A stretch of 64,000 bases of DNA, from positions 1 to 64,000 of the forward strand of contig NZ_FNUX01000014.1 of assembly GCF_900108305.1 (NCBI RefSeq). Reading direction: 5' to 3'. The position numbers and the translations under genes are program-made. The notes under the pieces were generated by a model, which saw nothing but the letters and a program-made list of their open reading frames with translations, did not search any database and was not told where the DNA came from. This document shows positions 16,940-25,998 of the stretch, in pieces; position 1 is the first letter of the stretch, and every line of letters starts with the position of its first letter. Origin of the DNA: Nitrosomonas ureae (GTDB lineage: Bacteria > Pseudomonadota > Gammaproteobacteria > Burkholderiales > Nitrosomonadaceae).

Positions 16940-19078
16940 TTAATTGTCAGGATATCCTGCTATTGCCCAGGTTAAACCGCCATCCATTGATTTATAGATA
17001 TTTTTTCTTGCGGCACCCATAATCGTAGAGTCCAATCCATAAGTCGGTGATATATTGAATTCAATGAATTCAATATTTTCATTTCCCAGCAGCGATGAGG
17101 TTGTATTGACCGTTGATGTTACCGCGCCCGCTCCATCCAGGTTTGCGCTAAATAGTCCTTTGCCACGGACATTGACAAAGATAGTTCGATCGACGCCAAA
17201 GTTTGGCGAAAATTCTACTTGTAAGATAACGGCATTTGATCCGACTGAAGCATCGGTTTCTTTGGTCCAGGTAGTGCCACCATCGGTTGAACGATAAATG
17301 CCGCTGGTTGTACCAACGAGAACAAGATTATCGACGGCGAATTGCGGAGACACTGCAACCCACATATATCTTTGACCCGCCCATCCCGTTTGTATGATCG
17401 AACTGGCTCCCACGCGCAAGAAAGTATTTCCGCCATCCTGAGTCCGCCAGACTTCTCCTGCGCGATTAGTGGCAAATGCAGTGCGGTCGTTGGCGTAATT
17501 CGGCGACACAGCTACGCTGGTAATAGGGTGATTTGTTGGCATTCCGCGTTGCAATATCCAGGTTTTTCCAGCATCTTTGGTTTGCAGTAATCCGTGCAGT
17601 CTTGAGCCGAGATATATCTCTTTATCGGTTGCAAAGTTTGGCGATGCTGCCAGAGCCGTGAGCGAAACGAGATCCTTTCTAATCTCAAGAAATCTAGGAA
17701 TAAATCTAACGACCCAACTGTCTCCGAAATTAGTGGATGACCCCACGTATCCATTGGTCGCAGTAACTATTGTTTGGGTACCGTTAGGATTTTTCACGAT
17801 CTGTGAATCAAAAAAGTTCATTTTTCGCCCTGTTGGGTTGGGCCAGCCACTGGTAGACCACGTTGTGCCGCCATCTGCAGAAATAGCGATACCTCTGCCA
17901 ACATACGTTGTGGCAATCATTTTTTGATCAGTGTTAAAATTAGAAGATAGCGCAAGCCCTGTCAGTATGCCAATCCGTGTTTGACTTTGCTTCCATGTGC
18001 TGCCTCCGTTTTTCGAGATAAAGATCCCGTCAAATACCGGCAAAAATACAGTTTGGTCCGTCGCATAGGTACGGGATACCTGTAAGTCAGTCATTTCATT
18101 GAGTAAGGGGGTTTGGACAGTGACTACAGCACCGGAATTAAACAGTGTCCAATTGTCGCCGCCGTCGGTGGATTTAAATACCGCCTGTGTCAGGCTGGTA
18201 CAAAATACTGTGCGATCAATCGCGTAGTTCGGTGAAACGGCGATATTATTGATCGCTTCATTGGGTAAATTGGTTCCTTTGTTGGCAAAGGTGTTTCCGC
18301 CATCGCTGCTATAAAAAATCCCAAAGCTTGGGGTAGCCAGAAATATTTCCGATGCGCCGGGTGCGATAGCCATATCATAAATAATGGAACCTGTTGGATT
18401 CCCTAATTCGATCCAGTCAGCACCGCCATTGGTGGATTTGCGCAAGTATCCGGTATCGCTTGCAATTATTAAAGTATTGTCGGTAGCAAAATCGGGAGAG
18501 ATTGCAATAGCGGCGACTTTATTGGTTTTGTCGAGTACTTGAATCCATTGTGCATCTGTGTTGGAGCGGCGGAAAAGCGCTCCATTACCTTCAGTAAAGA
18601 AGAGCACATAACCCGTACTGGTTTCCGCAACCTCCATTTTTTTTATGATTTTGTTCGAAGCGCCAAGACCCGTATTGTAGAGTTCCCATGAATCGCCGCG
18701 ATTGGTCGATCGATAAACACCGCCCTTACCTTTGAGACCAGCGAAAACCGTTTGATCCGTGGCAAATTTTGGAGAAACGCGAAGAACGCTGTATTCGAGC
18801 GGATGATCCAATCCGTTCGCTAGGTTGGTCCAATTCACACCACCGTCAGTGGAACGCATAACTTGATCATAATACCAGCCAGTAAATGCTCCATCGCTAA
18901 TTAAAAACATCGTTTTGTCATTGGCATAATTGGGTGATGCGGCAAATGCAATAACCATGTCATGAGGTGTATGGGCGTGTACATTCATGCCAGTAATGCC
19001 CATTGACAAGAAAAACGCAGTAATCACGGCAATACGCCGTATGAAATTAATTCGAATTTCGTTTACATTGACTAACAT
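16940..19078 (-). CDS. secreted BNR/Asp-box repeat protein (Ycf48/sortilin-like propeller)
   Basis: A 712-residue exported protein. A signal peptide (IAVITAFFLSMGITG, ending VHAH) precedes at least ten repeats of about 55-65 residues that alternate the phrase SPNYANDKTMF / SPKFATDQTVF with an Asp-box of the type STDGGVNWT / STNRGDSWE. Such repeats form beta-propellers, as in sialidases, sortilin and the photosystem assembly factor Ycf48, but no sialidase catalytic residues can be recognised. Binding or scaffolding at the cell surface or periplasm is more likely than glycosidase activity. Start: ATG 19078 has GAGGG upstream. The gene stands alone with its own terminator. Confidence 0.85.
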   Translation of the reverse strand: MLVNVNEIRINFIRRIAVITAFFLSMGITGMNVHAHTPHDMVIAFAASPNYANDKTMFLISDGAFTGWYYDQVMRSTDGGVNWTNLANGLDHPLEYSVLRVSPKFATDQTVFAGLKGKGGVYRSTNRGDSWELYNTGLGASNKIIKKMEVAETSTGYVLFFTEGNGALFRRSNTDAQWIQVLDKTNKVAAIAISPDFATDNTLIIASDTGYLRKSTNGGADWIELGNPTGSIIYDMAIAPGASEIFLATPSFGIFYSSDGGNTFANKGTNLPNEAINNIAVSPNYAIDRTVFCTSLTQAVFKSTDGGDNWTLFNSGAVVTVQTPLLNEMTDLQVSRTYATDQTVFLPVFDGIFISKNGGSTWKQSQTRIGILTGLALSSNFNTDQKMIATTYVGRGIAISADGGTTWSTSGWPNPTGRKMNFFDSQIVKNPNGTQTIVTATNGYVGSSTNFGDSWVVRFIPRFLEIRKDLVSLTALAASPNFATDKEIYLGSRLHGLLQTKDAGKTWILQRGMPTNHPITSVAVSPNYANDRTAFATNRAGEVWRTQDGGNTFLRVGASSIIQTGWAGQRYMWVAVSPQFAVDNLVLVGTTSGIYRSTDGGTTWTKETDASVGSNAVILQVEFSPNFGVDRTIFVNVRGKGLFSANLDGAGAVTSTVNTTSSLLGNENIEFIEFNISPTYGLDSTIMGAARKNIYKSMDGGLTWAIAGYPDN

Positions 19079-19263
19079 GTTTAATCCCTCACGTTTTAGT
19101 TGTTTGTCGATCATTAACTCTACTGTTAAAGCTTTTGCTACAAATTTATTGAAAAACTTTCAATTTCTATGAAAAGATTGATTCCACAGATGGGGGCTAA
19201 TATTAGTAGAAATATTTCTTGCGACCAATAGGTCATTATTACTTTTTTTCTAGTACATATATC

Positions 19264-19482
19264 CTACGAAGTTATTGTAAGATCAAGAAAATATGGTTGA
19301 TAGATTTTTAAAATTAAACTTGCGATTTCCGCGGTCTTGCCGTCGGGGAAGATGCAGGGTACGCGGAGCAAATTTATTTCATAAAGCTTAAACGTAACTT
19401 CTTTCAATAGATGGATTATCTGTATTAATTGCTTTATCTCGCAGCAATAAACATAAATCTCTTCCTTGAAAAAAATTTTCAT
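19264..19482 (-). CDS. small hypothetical protein
   Basis: A possible 72-residue protein, not recognised. It begins MKIFFKEEIYVYCCEI and has a helix-like centre (IKQLIQIIHLLKEV), then a more conserved-looking LLRVPCIFPDGKTAEIASLI. The composition is that of a folded soluble protein rather than noise, but it has no clear ribosome site, a low-GC flank and no family support visible here. It lies alone between the BNR gene promoter and a divergent methyltransferase gene. Confidence 0.4.
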   Translation of the reverse strand: MKIFFKEEIYVYCCEIKQLIQIIHLLKEVTFKLYEINLLRVPCIFPDGKTAEIASLILKIYQPYFLDLTITS

Positions 19483-19643
19483 GGGGCAAGATAATTAATC
19501 TGATAATATGGCCAGGAGAAAGCTAGGGATAATTGATCATGCTTTCTAAATTCGTCGAAAGCTTCTTATTCGTTAGATGCATCCGGTTAATAGATAAAAT
19601 GGACGTGCTGGATATCCGATACTTTACCAATGTAGAGAATTAA

Positions 19644-20225
19644 ATGAGAAACATATTGAGAAAAATTTATAGGTTATTTAAAGAACGCTTCTCGTTCTTA
19701 TTTTATCTTGTCGAATACAAGCGGGCTGCAAATGCTGTACGCAAAACGAGTAGTGATCCTGATGCCGTTTATCAAAAGATATTTGAAGAGTTCATACAGA
19801 GTTGTGAAAATAAACCATGCCTTCAAATTGGGGTAAAAGATAATAGAGGGAAAAAATACGGACCGAACTGGGTGAGCGTCGATAAATACGATATGCGTGA
19901 ATTCATTGATTATCATTACGATATTCATGATATGCCGTTTGAGGATAATAGCTTTGATGCAGTGGTCTGCATATCGATTCTGGAGCATGTTCCTTATCCA
20001 TTGAAGGCAATTCAGGAACTCAAAAGAGTCTTAAAACCGGGCGGGAAAATATGGGTTCAATTGCCTTGGCTCTGCCCTTATCATGAGGTTCCAAAGGATT
20101 ACTGGCGCGCGAGTCCGGACGGATTGAGGGTGTGGATGGAAGATTTCAAAGAGATTGTCTGTGGAACGTATATGTGGCGCAAAACCTATTTGTCGACCGC
20201 ATCATATTTTTATGGAGAGAAATAG
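19644..20225 (+). CDS. class I SAM-dependent methyltransferase
   Basis: A 193-residue protein of the Methyltransf_11 type. The SAM fold is seen as PCLQIGVKDNRGKKYGPNW (an unusual first loop, with no GxGxG), then MPFEDNSFDAVVCISILEHV, the acidic and post-IV motifs, and RVLKPGGKIWVQLPWL. The HEVPKDYWRASPDGLRVWM stretch is common in methyltransferases encoded in polysaccharide and cell-surface clusters. The substrate is unknown. It is a lone gene with no surface-polysaccharide neighbours here, which may reflect transfer or genome reshuffling. Confidence 0.85.
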   Translation: MRNILRKIYRLFKERFSFLFYLVEYKRAANAVRKTSSDPDAVYQKIFEEFIQSCENKPCLQIGVKDNRGKKYGPNWVSVDKYDMREFIDYHYDIHDMPFEDNSFDAVVCISILEHVPYPLKAIQELKRVLKPGGKIWVQLPWLCPYHEVPKDYWRASPDGLRVWMEDFKEIVCGTYMWRKTYLSTASYFYGEK

Positions 20226-20263
20226 GATGTTTTTTATTTTCCAGCTGACATCGCATACACGAT

Positions 20264-21490
20264 TCAGGCCACTTGCCCTGCAGCATAACCCGATGACCAG
20301 GCCCACTGGAAGTTGAATCCCCCTAAATGACCGGTAACGTCTACCACCTCTCCAATAAAAAAAAGACCTGACGTACGCTTGGATTCCATTGTTTTGGATG
20401 ACAATTCGAGAGTATCGATACCACCCAGCGTTACTTCCGCTTTCTTATAACCGATCGTGCCACTCGGAATAATCTGCCAATTATGGAGTTTATCCGCAAT
20501 CAGGAGTAATTCATTTTCCCGGTAATCGCAGATAGGTTTTGTAGTGATAGCCAGCCGGGCTAACATGGATGCACACCAGGCCTGTACGAAACGTTTAGGC
20601 AGATAACGGGCTAACAGATTCGGTAAAAGCACGGTGCTTCTACGATGAAAAAGAAAAATCTGCTGTGCACTCTGTTGCGGTAACAGATTTAAGCGTAGGT
20701 ATTTTTCAGGTTGCCAATAGGATGATATTTGCAATATGGCGGGGCCGCTTAATCCACGATGGGTAAATAAAACATTCTCACGAAATGAAGCACCGTTACA
20801 ACTAACCTCAGTATCTATCGCCACGCCTGAAATTTCCTTAAAGCCGGAAAATTCATCGACTGAAAAAATTAAACCCACCAAACCAGGCCGTAAGGGTGTT
20901 ACACGAATGCCAAACTGATTGGCAATTTGATAGCCCAATGGGCTTGCGCCAATTTGCGGGATTGATAACCCGCCTGTAGCAATCACCAGAGACTTGGTTT
21001 CAATGGTATTGCGCTCAGTTATCACTCTAAAATTCGATTCAGTACCTGGTTTTCTCCTGTCGCTGGATAAATTTTCTATTGCTTTGATTATAGAAGGCAT
21101 TTGCCACGCTACGTCCACTGCATTGCACTCGCTGTGAAGCATGTCGATAATTTGTTGTGAGCGGCCATCGCAGAACAATTGACCTAATTTCTTTTCATGA
21201 TAGCGAATATCGTGTTTCTCAATCAGAGCAATAAAATCCTGTGGCGTAAAACGAGCCAATGCGGAGCGGCAAAAATGCGGATTACCGGAAATAAAATTTT
21301 CCGCTGTAGTATACCGATTGGTGAAATTACAACGACCACCGCCGGAAATACGGATTTTTTCGGCTAACTTACTCGCATGATCGATGAGTATTACGCTGCG
21401 GTTTCGCTTACCTGCTTCAATCGCGCACATCATGCCTGCAGCGCCGGCTCCGACGATAACCACATCTTTATACAACTTCGGCAGGCTCAC
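20264..21490 (-). CDS. BaiN/HI0933-like NAD(P)/FAD-dependent oxidoreductase
   Basis: A 408-residue flavoprotein. The Rossmann motif VVIVGAGAAGMMCAIEAGKR is at residues 9-28, followed by the family signature KIRISGGGRCNFTN near residue 45. A second signature lies in the middle (LVIATGGLSIPQIG), and the end GEVVDVTGHLGGFNFQWAW is diagnostic. Members were named for bile-acid and YhiN-type proteins; in most bacteria the substrate is unknown and a role in reducing an uncharacterised ketone or quinone-like compound is only guessed. It converges with the methyltransferase gene and is followed upstream by a DUF2909 gene. Confidence 0.9.
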   Translation of the reverse strand: MSLPKLYKDVVIVGAGAAGMMCAIEAGKRNRSVILIDHASKLAEKIRISGGGRCNFTNRYTTAENFISGNPHFCRSALARFTPQDFIALIEKHDIRYHEKKLGQLFCDGRSQQIIDMLHSECNAVDVAWQMPSIIKAIENLSSDRRKPGTESNFRVITERNTIETKSLVIATGGLSIPQIGASPLGYQIANQFGIRVTPLRPGLVGLIFSVDEFSGFKEISGVAIDTEVSCNGASFRENVLFTHRGLSGPAILQISSYWQPEKYLRLNLLPQQSAQQIFLFHRRSTVLLPNLLARYLPKRFVQAWCASMLARLAITTKPICDYRENELLLIADKLHNWQIIPSGTIGYKKAEVTLGGIDTLELSSKTMESKRTSGLFFIGEVVDVTGHLGGFNFQWAWSSGYAAGQVA

Positions 21491-21527
21491 AGTTGCACAA
21501 TAAAGTGATTCCGGGTAGGAAAATTAT

Positions 21528-21713
21528 TCAGTCAAGCATACCCAGGCGAGCTGCTATCATCATGACAATGAATAAGAAAAGAGATAAGCCGATACGTATG
21601 CTCAAGGATCTGACCATGCGCGTTGAATGTCCTTTATCCTTGTACATGTAGTACAGCGCAGATCCTAGGCTATATAATATGAGGAGAAATAATACGGCAG
21701 CAAAAATTTTCAA
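21528..21713 (-). CDS. twin-transmembrane protein, DUF2909 family
   Basis: A small inner-membrane protein of about 61 residues with two helices: KIFAAVLFLLILYSLGSALY and the RIGLSLFLFIVMMIAARLG segment. The loop carries YMYKDKGHSTRMVRSLSIR, as in DUF2909 proteins, which are often encoded near cytochrome c oxidase assembly genes. No ATG is available at the expected place. A TTG at 21713 with AAGG close upstream fits the family's N-terminus, and another TTG at 21746 extends it by 11 residues. Function unknown. Confidence 0.75.
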   Translation of the reverse strand: MKIFAAVLFLLILYSLGSALYYMYKDKGHSTRMVRSLSIRIGLSLFLFIVMMIAARLGMLD

Positions 21714-21879
21714 AGCCTTAATCCTAACAAAAGTTAAATTTGCCAAAGTTTAGCCGAGTTTTTCTGATTATCCAATGACTATTTAACGATAAGAACTCTA
21801 GAGATTTATTATTTAAAATTAACCAATAGTTTCTATTTCACTTCATTCTTACTCTTTTCCACTCGATCGATCCTGTGCA

Positions 21880-22848
21880 ATGCAAAATCCGGTTTGCTTA
21901 CCCACTGCCATTTTTTTAATGGGCCCCACAGCCAGTGGCAAAAGCCAAATTGCCTTGGATATCGCAAAAAAATTTCCAACTGAAATCATCAGCGTGGACT
22001 CGGCCCAGGTATACCGCTACATGAATATCGGGACGGCCAAGCCGGGGCAAGAAATTCTGGCTCATGTCCCACATCATCTTATTAATCTCATTGATCCCGA
22101 TCAGTCTTATTCCGCAGCACAATTTCGCCAGGATGCTTTAAGCATCATGCAGGATATCTCCTCGCGTAACAAAATCCCGCTGCTGGTGGGGGGCACGATG
22201 CTTTACTTCCGGGCATTACAAGATGGACTGTCCGTATTGCCGGCGGCTGATAAAGATCTGCGCTTGAAATTGGAAAATATGGCGGAGAAGCATGGCTGGA
22301 CTGCAATGCATCAAAAACTGTCAGAATTGGATCAAGTCATCGCGGCACGTATCAAGCCTACCGATAGCCAGCGTATCCAACGCGCATTGGAGGTGTGTTA
22401 TCTGACTCAACAGCCGATGTCAGAGATTCTGAAAAACTTTCAACCCGCTGCTTTTCCCTATCGTAAAATCAGCATTGCACTGATACCCGGTGAACGCAGC
22501 CAACTGCACTTGCGTATTGCCGAACGTTTTAGAAACATGTTAAGCGCAGGATTGGTCGAAGAAGTTCAATTCATACGTCAGAAATTTCCGGCATTGAGCG
22601 TGGAATCACCATCCATGCGATGTGTTGGCTATCGTCAGGTTTGTCTTTACCTGGATAACAAGATCAACAGTGACGAATTGCATGACATGGGAATTGCCGC
22701 AACGCGCCAATTGGCCAAGCGGCAGCTTACCTGGCTGCGCAGTATGCGCGCCGCTGATAAAATATATGAGTTTGATTGTTTGTCCAGTGACTTAAGCGCT
22801 CAAGTGAATAATTTAATCCAAACAGCAATTGAGACTCGCGCGGATTGA
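21880..22848 (+). CDS. miaA: tRNA dimethylallyltransferase MiaA
   Basis: MiaA adds a dimethylallyl group to A37 of tRNAs reading codons that begin with U. The 322-residue protein shows the P-loop GPTASGKSQIA at residues 14-24, the substrate motif ISVDSAQVYRYMNIGTAKP, then LLVGGTMLYFRAL and RQLAKRQLTWLR near the end. Length is normal for the family (about 315). The gene usually sits near mutL or hfq, but here it stands alone between a DUF2909 gene and a BON lipoprotein gene. Confidence 0.96.
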   Translation: MQNPVCLPTAIFLMGPTASGKSQIALDIAKKFPTEIISVDSAQVYRYMNIGTAKPGQEILAHVPHHLINLIDPDQSYSAAQFRQDALSIMQDISSRNKIPLLVGGTMLYFRALQDGLSVLPAADKDLRLKLENMAEKHGWTAMHQKLSELDQVIAARIKPTDSQRIQRALEVCYLTQQPMSEILKNFQPAAFPYRKISIALIPGERSQLHLRIAERFRNMLSAGLVEEVQFIRQKFPALSVESPSMRCVGYRQVCLYLDNKINSDELHDMGIAATRQLAKRQLTWLRSMRAADKIYEFDCLSSDLSAQVNNLIQTAIETRAD

Positions 22849-23012
22849 ATGTTGAATTATTATTGTTGGCATGTTTTTGAGTTTACCGGCTTGTTTATTT
22901 CCTATCGGTGGCGTTATGATTCCATCCATGCTGGAGGGAAGGAGTAAATTTTCACCAGCATATAAGAAAAATTACAAAATACCTGTGGAGCACATTGATA
23001 GGATAGACAACC

Positions 23013-23348
23013 ATGCAGACTTTTTTTAAATTAGCTACTTCAGTTTTGTTGCTGATAAGCATCTTTTTTTTGACAGGGTGTGAAAACTACGCGGAAAGAA
23101 CCCATCCGTCCTGGGTTGCGCCGCCTCCCGGAATTGTTTACGATGATTCGACCATTTTTGCCCGTGTAACTCAGGCCATTCAATCAGATCCGGTTTTGCA
23201 GGGCGCCAGCATTGAAATCAAAGTAAACGAGGGCCATGTAACGCTCACGGGTGTCGCTCGCAATGAAGATCAGATTACCCGCACCAATATGCATACCTGG
23301 ATCGTGGATGGAGTCAAGAATGTCGACAATCAAGTCGCCGTAAGATAA
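23013..23348 (+). CDS. BON-domain lipoprotein
   Basis: A 111-residue lipoprotein: signal peptide with lipobox FLTGC (Cys near residue 24), then a proline-rich linker (HPSWVAPPPG) and a BON domain (DSTIFARVTQAIQSDP, VNEGHVTLTGVARNE, closing VKNVDNQVAVR). It has its own terminator 25 bases downstream. It is the third BON protein in the window; its sequence is distinct from the other two. A membrane-surface or stress role is the family expectation. Confidence 0.85.
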   Translation: MQTFFKLATSVLLLISIFFLTGCENYAERTHPSWVAPPPGIVYDDSTIFARVTQAIQSDPVLQGASIEIKVNEGHVTLTGVARNEDQITRTNMHTWIVDGVKNVDNQVAVR

Positions 23349-23372
23349 CCAATAATCCAGCATAACAGCATA

Positions 23373-23402
23373 AAAAGAATCCCCGTAATAGGAGATTCTT
23401 TT
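23373..23402 (+). terminator. rho-independent terminator
   Basis: AAAAGAATC (23373-23381) pairs with GATTCTTTT (23394-23402), with an inner CC/GG pair and one mismatch. It serves the BON lipoprotein gene and may also stop the convergent dapD transcript. Confidence 0.8.
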
Positions 23403-23427
23403 ATCTATAGCACTGCGAATATTTTAA

Positions 23428-24249
23428 TTAGATTCCGCGCAACAATTCATTAATTCCTGTTTTTGAGCGGGTTTTTGCGTCTACCTGTTTCACGATTACG
23501 GCGCAGTACAAACTGTACTTCCCGTTTTCTGCCGGCAAATTACCCGATACCACGACTGATCCGGGCGGAATACGGCCGTAACTGACTTCACCGCTTTCAC
23601 GGTTGTAAATTTTCGTGCTCTGGCCAATATACACCCCCATGGATATGACGGAATTCTCACCGACAATCACGCCTTCCACAATCTCCGAGCGCGCACCGAT
23701 AAAGCAATTATCTTCGATGATGGTCGGATTGGCCTGCACCGGCTCCAGCACGCCGCCAATGCCAACACCACCAGATAGATGCACATTCTTGCCAATCTGC
23801 GCGCATGAGCCAACGGTGGCCCACGTATCAACCATCGTGCCCTCGTCCACATATGCGCCTATATTGACGTAAGAAGGCATCAGCACGACGTTGCTGGCGA
23901 TGAACGAGCCTTTGCGCACGGCTGCAGGCGGTACGACGCGAAAGCCGCCGTCACGAAAGTCTCTGGAACTGTAATCGGCGAACTTGGACGGCACTTTGTC
24001 AAAATAATTGGAAAAACCGCCCTTGATAAAATTGTTATCTTCGATGCGAAATGACAGTAATACCGCTTTTTTGATCCATTGATGCGTAATCCAATCACCG
24101 TCGATTTTTTCAGCTACGCGCAATTTACCGTTATCCAGCATCGCCAGAACTTGTGTAACGGCTTCCTTCAAACTGGCGTCGACATTACGTGGCGTAATCT
24201 CAGCGCGGCGTTCAAAAGCTTCTTCAATGATGGTTTTTAATTCACTCAT
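23428..24249 (-). CDS. dapD: 2,3,4,5-tetrahydropyridine-2,6-dicarboxylate N-succinyltransferase
   Basis: DapD transfers succinyl from succinyl-CoA to tetrahydrodipicolinate in the lysine and diaminopimelate pathway. The 273-residue protein equals the E. coli length. The left-handed beta-helix hexapeptide region is clear ([57 protein letters not shown]), and it ends [12 protein letters not shown]. The start ATG 24249 has AAGGA 7 bases upstream and gives [18 protein letters not shown]; the open frame runs 12 codons further. It is 32 bases downstream of dapC in one operon. Confidence 0.96.
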   Translation of the reverse strand: MSELKTIIEEAFERRAEITPRNVDASLKEAVTQVLAMLDNGKLRVAEKIDGDWITHQWIKKAVLLSFRIEDNNFIKGGFSNYFDKVPSKFADYSSRDFRDGGFRVVPPAAVRKGSFIASNVVLMPSYVNIGAYVDEGTMVDTWATVGSCAQIGKNVHLSGGVGIGGVLEPVQANPTIIEDNCFIGARSEIVEGVIVGENSVISMGVYIGQSTKIYNRESGEVSYGRIPPGSVVVSGNLPAENGKYSLYCAVIVKQVDAKTRSKTGINELLRGI

Positions 24250-24281
24250 AATTTTCCTTGGTAATTTAAATTCGACATGGC

Positions 24282-25478
24282 TCAACCCAATTGAGTCACG
24301 AGGCTTCTAATTCTTTGCATCGCTTCGCTGCATTCCTGCGCGGAAGTCACCAGCGCAACCCGAACATAATTCTTCCCCGGGTTGCTGCCTTGTGCGTCAC
24401 GCGCCAGATAACTGCCCGGCAGTACCGTCACATTATAATCTTGATACAATCGTTTGGTGAATTCGGCATCGTCGATAGGGGTTTTAATCCATAAATAAAA
24501 ACCCGCGTCCGGCATTTGCACGGTCATTGCATCCGACAGTAACGCCAGCGCATCAGAAAATTTTTGCGCATACAAGCGGCGATTTTCCACCACATGCTTT
24601 TCATCGTTCCAGGCCGCTGCACTGGCGGCCTGGGCTGCGGGATTCATGGCGCAGCCATGATAAGTCCGATACAGCAGAAATTGTTTCAGTACCGCCGCAT
24701 CACCGGCCACAAAACCGGAGCGCATTCCCGGCACATTGGAGCGCTTCGATAAACTGTTGAATACCACCAGGCGCGGAAAACCTTTTCGATCCAATTGATG
24801 TGCAGCATCCATCGCACCCAATGGCGGTTTCGTTTCATCACAATAGATTTCCGAATAACATTCATCCGCAGCGACTACAAAACCATAACGATCGGACAGC
24901 GCAAACAGTTCCCGCCATTCTTCCAGCATCATTACGCCACCTGTCGGATTATTGGGCGAGCAAACATAAATCAACTGCGCGCGCGACCATACGTCATGAC
25001 TCAATTGCGAGAAATCCAATCGAAAACGGTTTTCGGGCAGCGTATTGATAAAATGCGGTGTCGCTCCTGCTAATAACGCGGCGCCTTCATAAATTTGATA
25101 AAACGGATTGGGACATATCACTACCGGAGATCCGGCACTACGGTCTATCGTTGCCTGCGCAAAAGAAAACAGCCCTTCACGGCTCCCGTTGACGGGAATA
25201 ATCTCCGTATCCGGATTAATTTCCAGCAAATTAAAACGCCGTTTTATCCATGCCGCGATATTATTGCGCAGCGCCGGTATCCCCAGCGTCGTCGGGTATG
25301 CCGATAAACCGTCCAGATTATCGATCATGGTTTGGCGGATAAAATCAGGCGTTGCATGTTTGGGTTCGCCTATTTGCAGATCGATCGGACGCAATGCCGC
25401 GTTGCGCGCCACCCCATCGAGTAATGACCGCAGCTTTTGAAACGGGTAAGGTTGCAGCTGATTCAGATTTGGGTTCAT
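24282..25478 (-). CDS. dapC: succinyldiaminopimelate transaminase
   Basis: A PLP-dependent class I/II aminotransferase of 398 residues. It shows [15 protein letters not shown]-type N-terminal sequence, the substrate-binding [14 protein letters not shown], the aspartate in [11 protein letters not shown] and the Schiff-base lysine in [17 protein letters not shown]. Together with the adjacent dapD this supports N-succinyl-L,L-diaminopimelate:2-oxoglutarate aminotransferase activity. The paired genes make two consecutive steps of lysine and peptidoglycan precursor synthesis. No strong ribosome site is seen before ATG 25478. Confidence 0.92.
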   Translation of the reverse strand: MNPNLNQLQPYPFQKLRSLLDGVARNAALRPIDLQIGEPKHATPDFIRQTMIDNLDGLSAYPTTLGIPALRNNIAAWIKRRFNLLEINPDTEIIPVNGSREGLFSFAQATIDRSAGSPVVICPNPFYQIYEGAALLAGATPHFINTLPENRFRLDFSQLSHDVWSRAQLIYVCSPNNPTGGVMMLEEWRELFALSDRYGFVVAADECYSEIYCDETKPPLGAMDAAHQLDRKGFPRLVVFNSLSKRSNVPGMRSGFVAGDAAVLKQFLLYRTYHGCAMNPAAQAASAAAWNDEKHVVENRRLYAQKFSDALALLSDAMTVQMPDAGFYLWIKTPIDDAEFTKRLYQDYNVTVLPGSYLARDAQGSNPGKNYVRVALVTSAQECSEAMQRIRSLVTQLG

Positions 25479-25583
25479 GTCATTGTGAAAGAATACTCAG
25501 TCGATAATTTTATACTGATCATTCCATTATTAGATCGCTAATGCGTGCGGATTATAAAACGCGCCGGTGAGAATGACCAACTG

Positions 25584-25740
25584 AAATTAAGGAAACGCTG
25601 ATTAATTCGGCGAACAAGATGAAGCACGAGACGCCCGGAACGCAGCAACTGAGACATATCAACAAGATAGGCGAAGGCGTGAGTACCGCGCAACGAAGTG
25701 ATTCGCTCGTGCAGCCAATTAATCATCGTTTCCTTAATTT
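25584..25740. mobile_element. MITE-like element, 157 bp with 24-bp terminal inverted repeats
   Basis: The left arm (25584-25607) and the right arm (25717-25740) are inverted copies of a 24-base sequence that begins AAATTAAGGAAACG and ends TGATTAATT, with one mismatch. The interior is about 109 bases and codes for nothing evident. The flanks do not show an obvious target duplication beyond the arms. The form, short and palindromic at its ends with no transposase, is that of a MITE mobilised in trans. No second copy lies in this window. Confidence 0.7.
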
Positions 25741-25910
25741 GTCCGGCTGTGTTTCGGGTTGTGCAGCGGATGCATAACCCTGCCATTCCAATGCGGTATG
25801 TCCGCGATTTCCGGTCATCGGCGCGCGGAGGATAGCGGTACCCACTCAAGCCATCCGGTAAAAATCAAGTAGGAATCGCCATCAATCCACTCTGATGAAA
25901 GTGCGAAATA

Positions 25911-25940
25911 AAAAAGCCGCTTCAACGCAAGCGGCTTTTT
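25911..25940 (-). terminator. rho-independent terminator
   Basis: A perfect 12-base stem: AAAAAGCCGCTT (25911-25922) and AAGCGGCTTTTT (25929-25940), with a 6-base loop. It lies 59 bases beyond the stop of the FG-GAP/RTX gene (minus strand). Confidence 0.85.
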
Positions 25941-25998
25941 GCCGGATCGTTATGAATCAGTTTCCTGCTACCAATCCGCCCGTTGTTGAACGGATTTA

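Larger units (their letters stand above)
25479..25998. other. intergenic region containing a MITE-like element
   Basis: This 520-base gap lies between dapC and the FG-GAP/RTX gene. It contains the MITE-like element at 25584-25740 and a terminator at 25911-25940. A 103-codon open frame on the minus strand across the element shows no coding character and is left out. The rest is unremarkable. Confidence 0.6.

Noticed and set aside
25538-25849. 103-codon open frame on the minus strand across the MITE-like element
   Set aside because: It spans the palindromic element and its flanks, has no ribosome site or recognised motif, and its composition is Arg/Ile/Thr-rich as expected for non-coding sequence.
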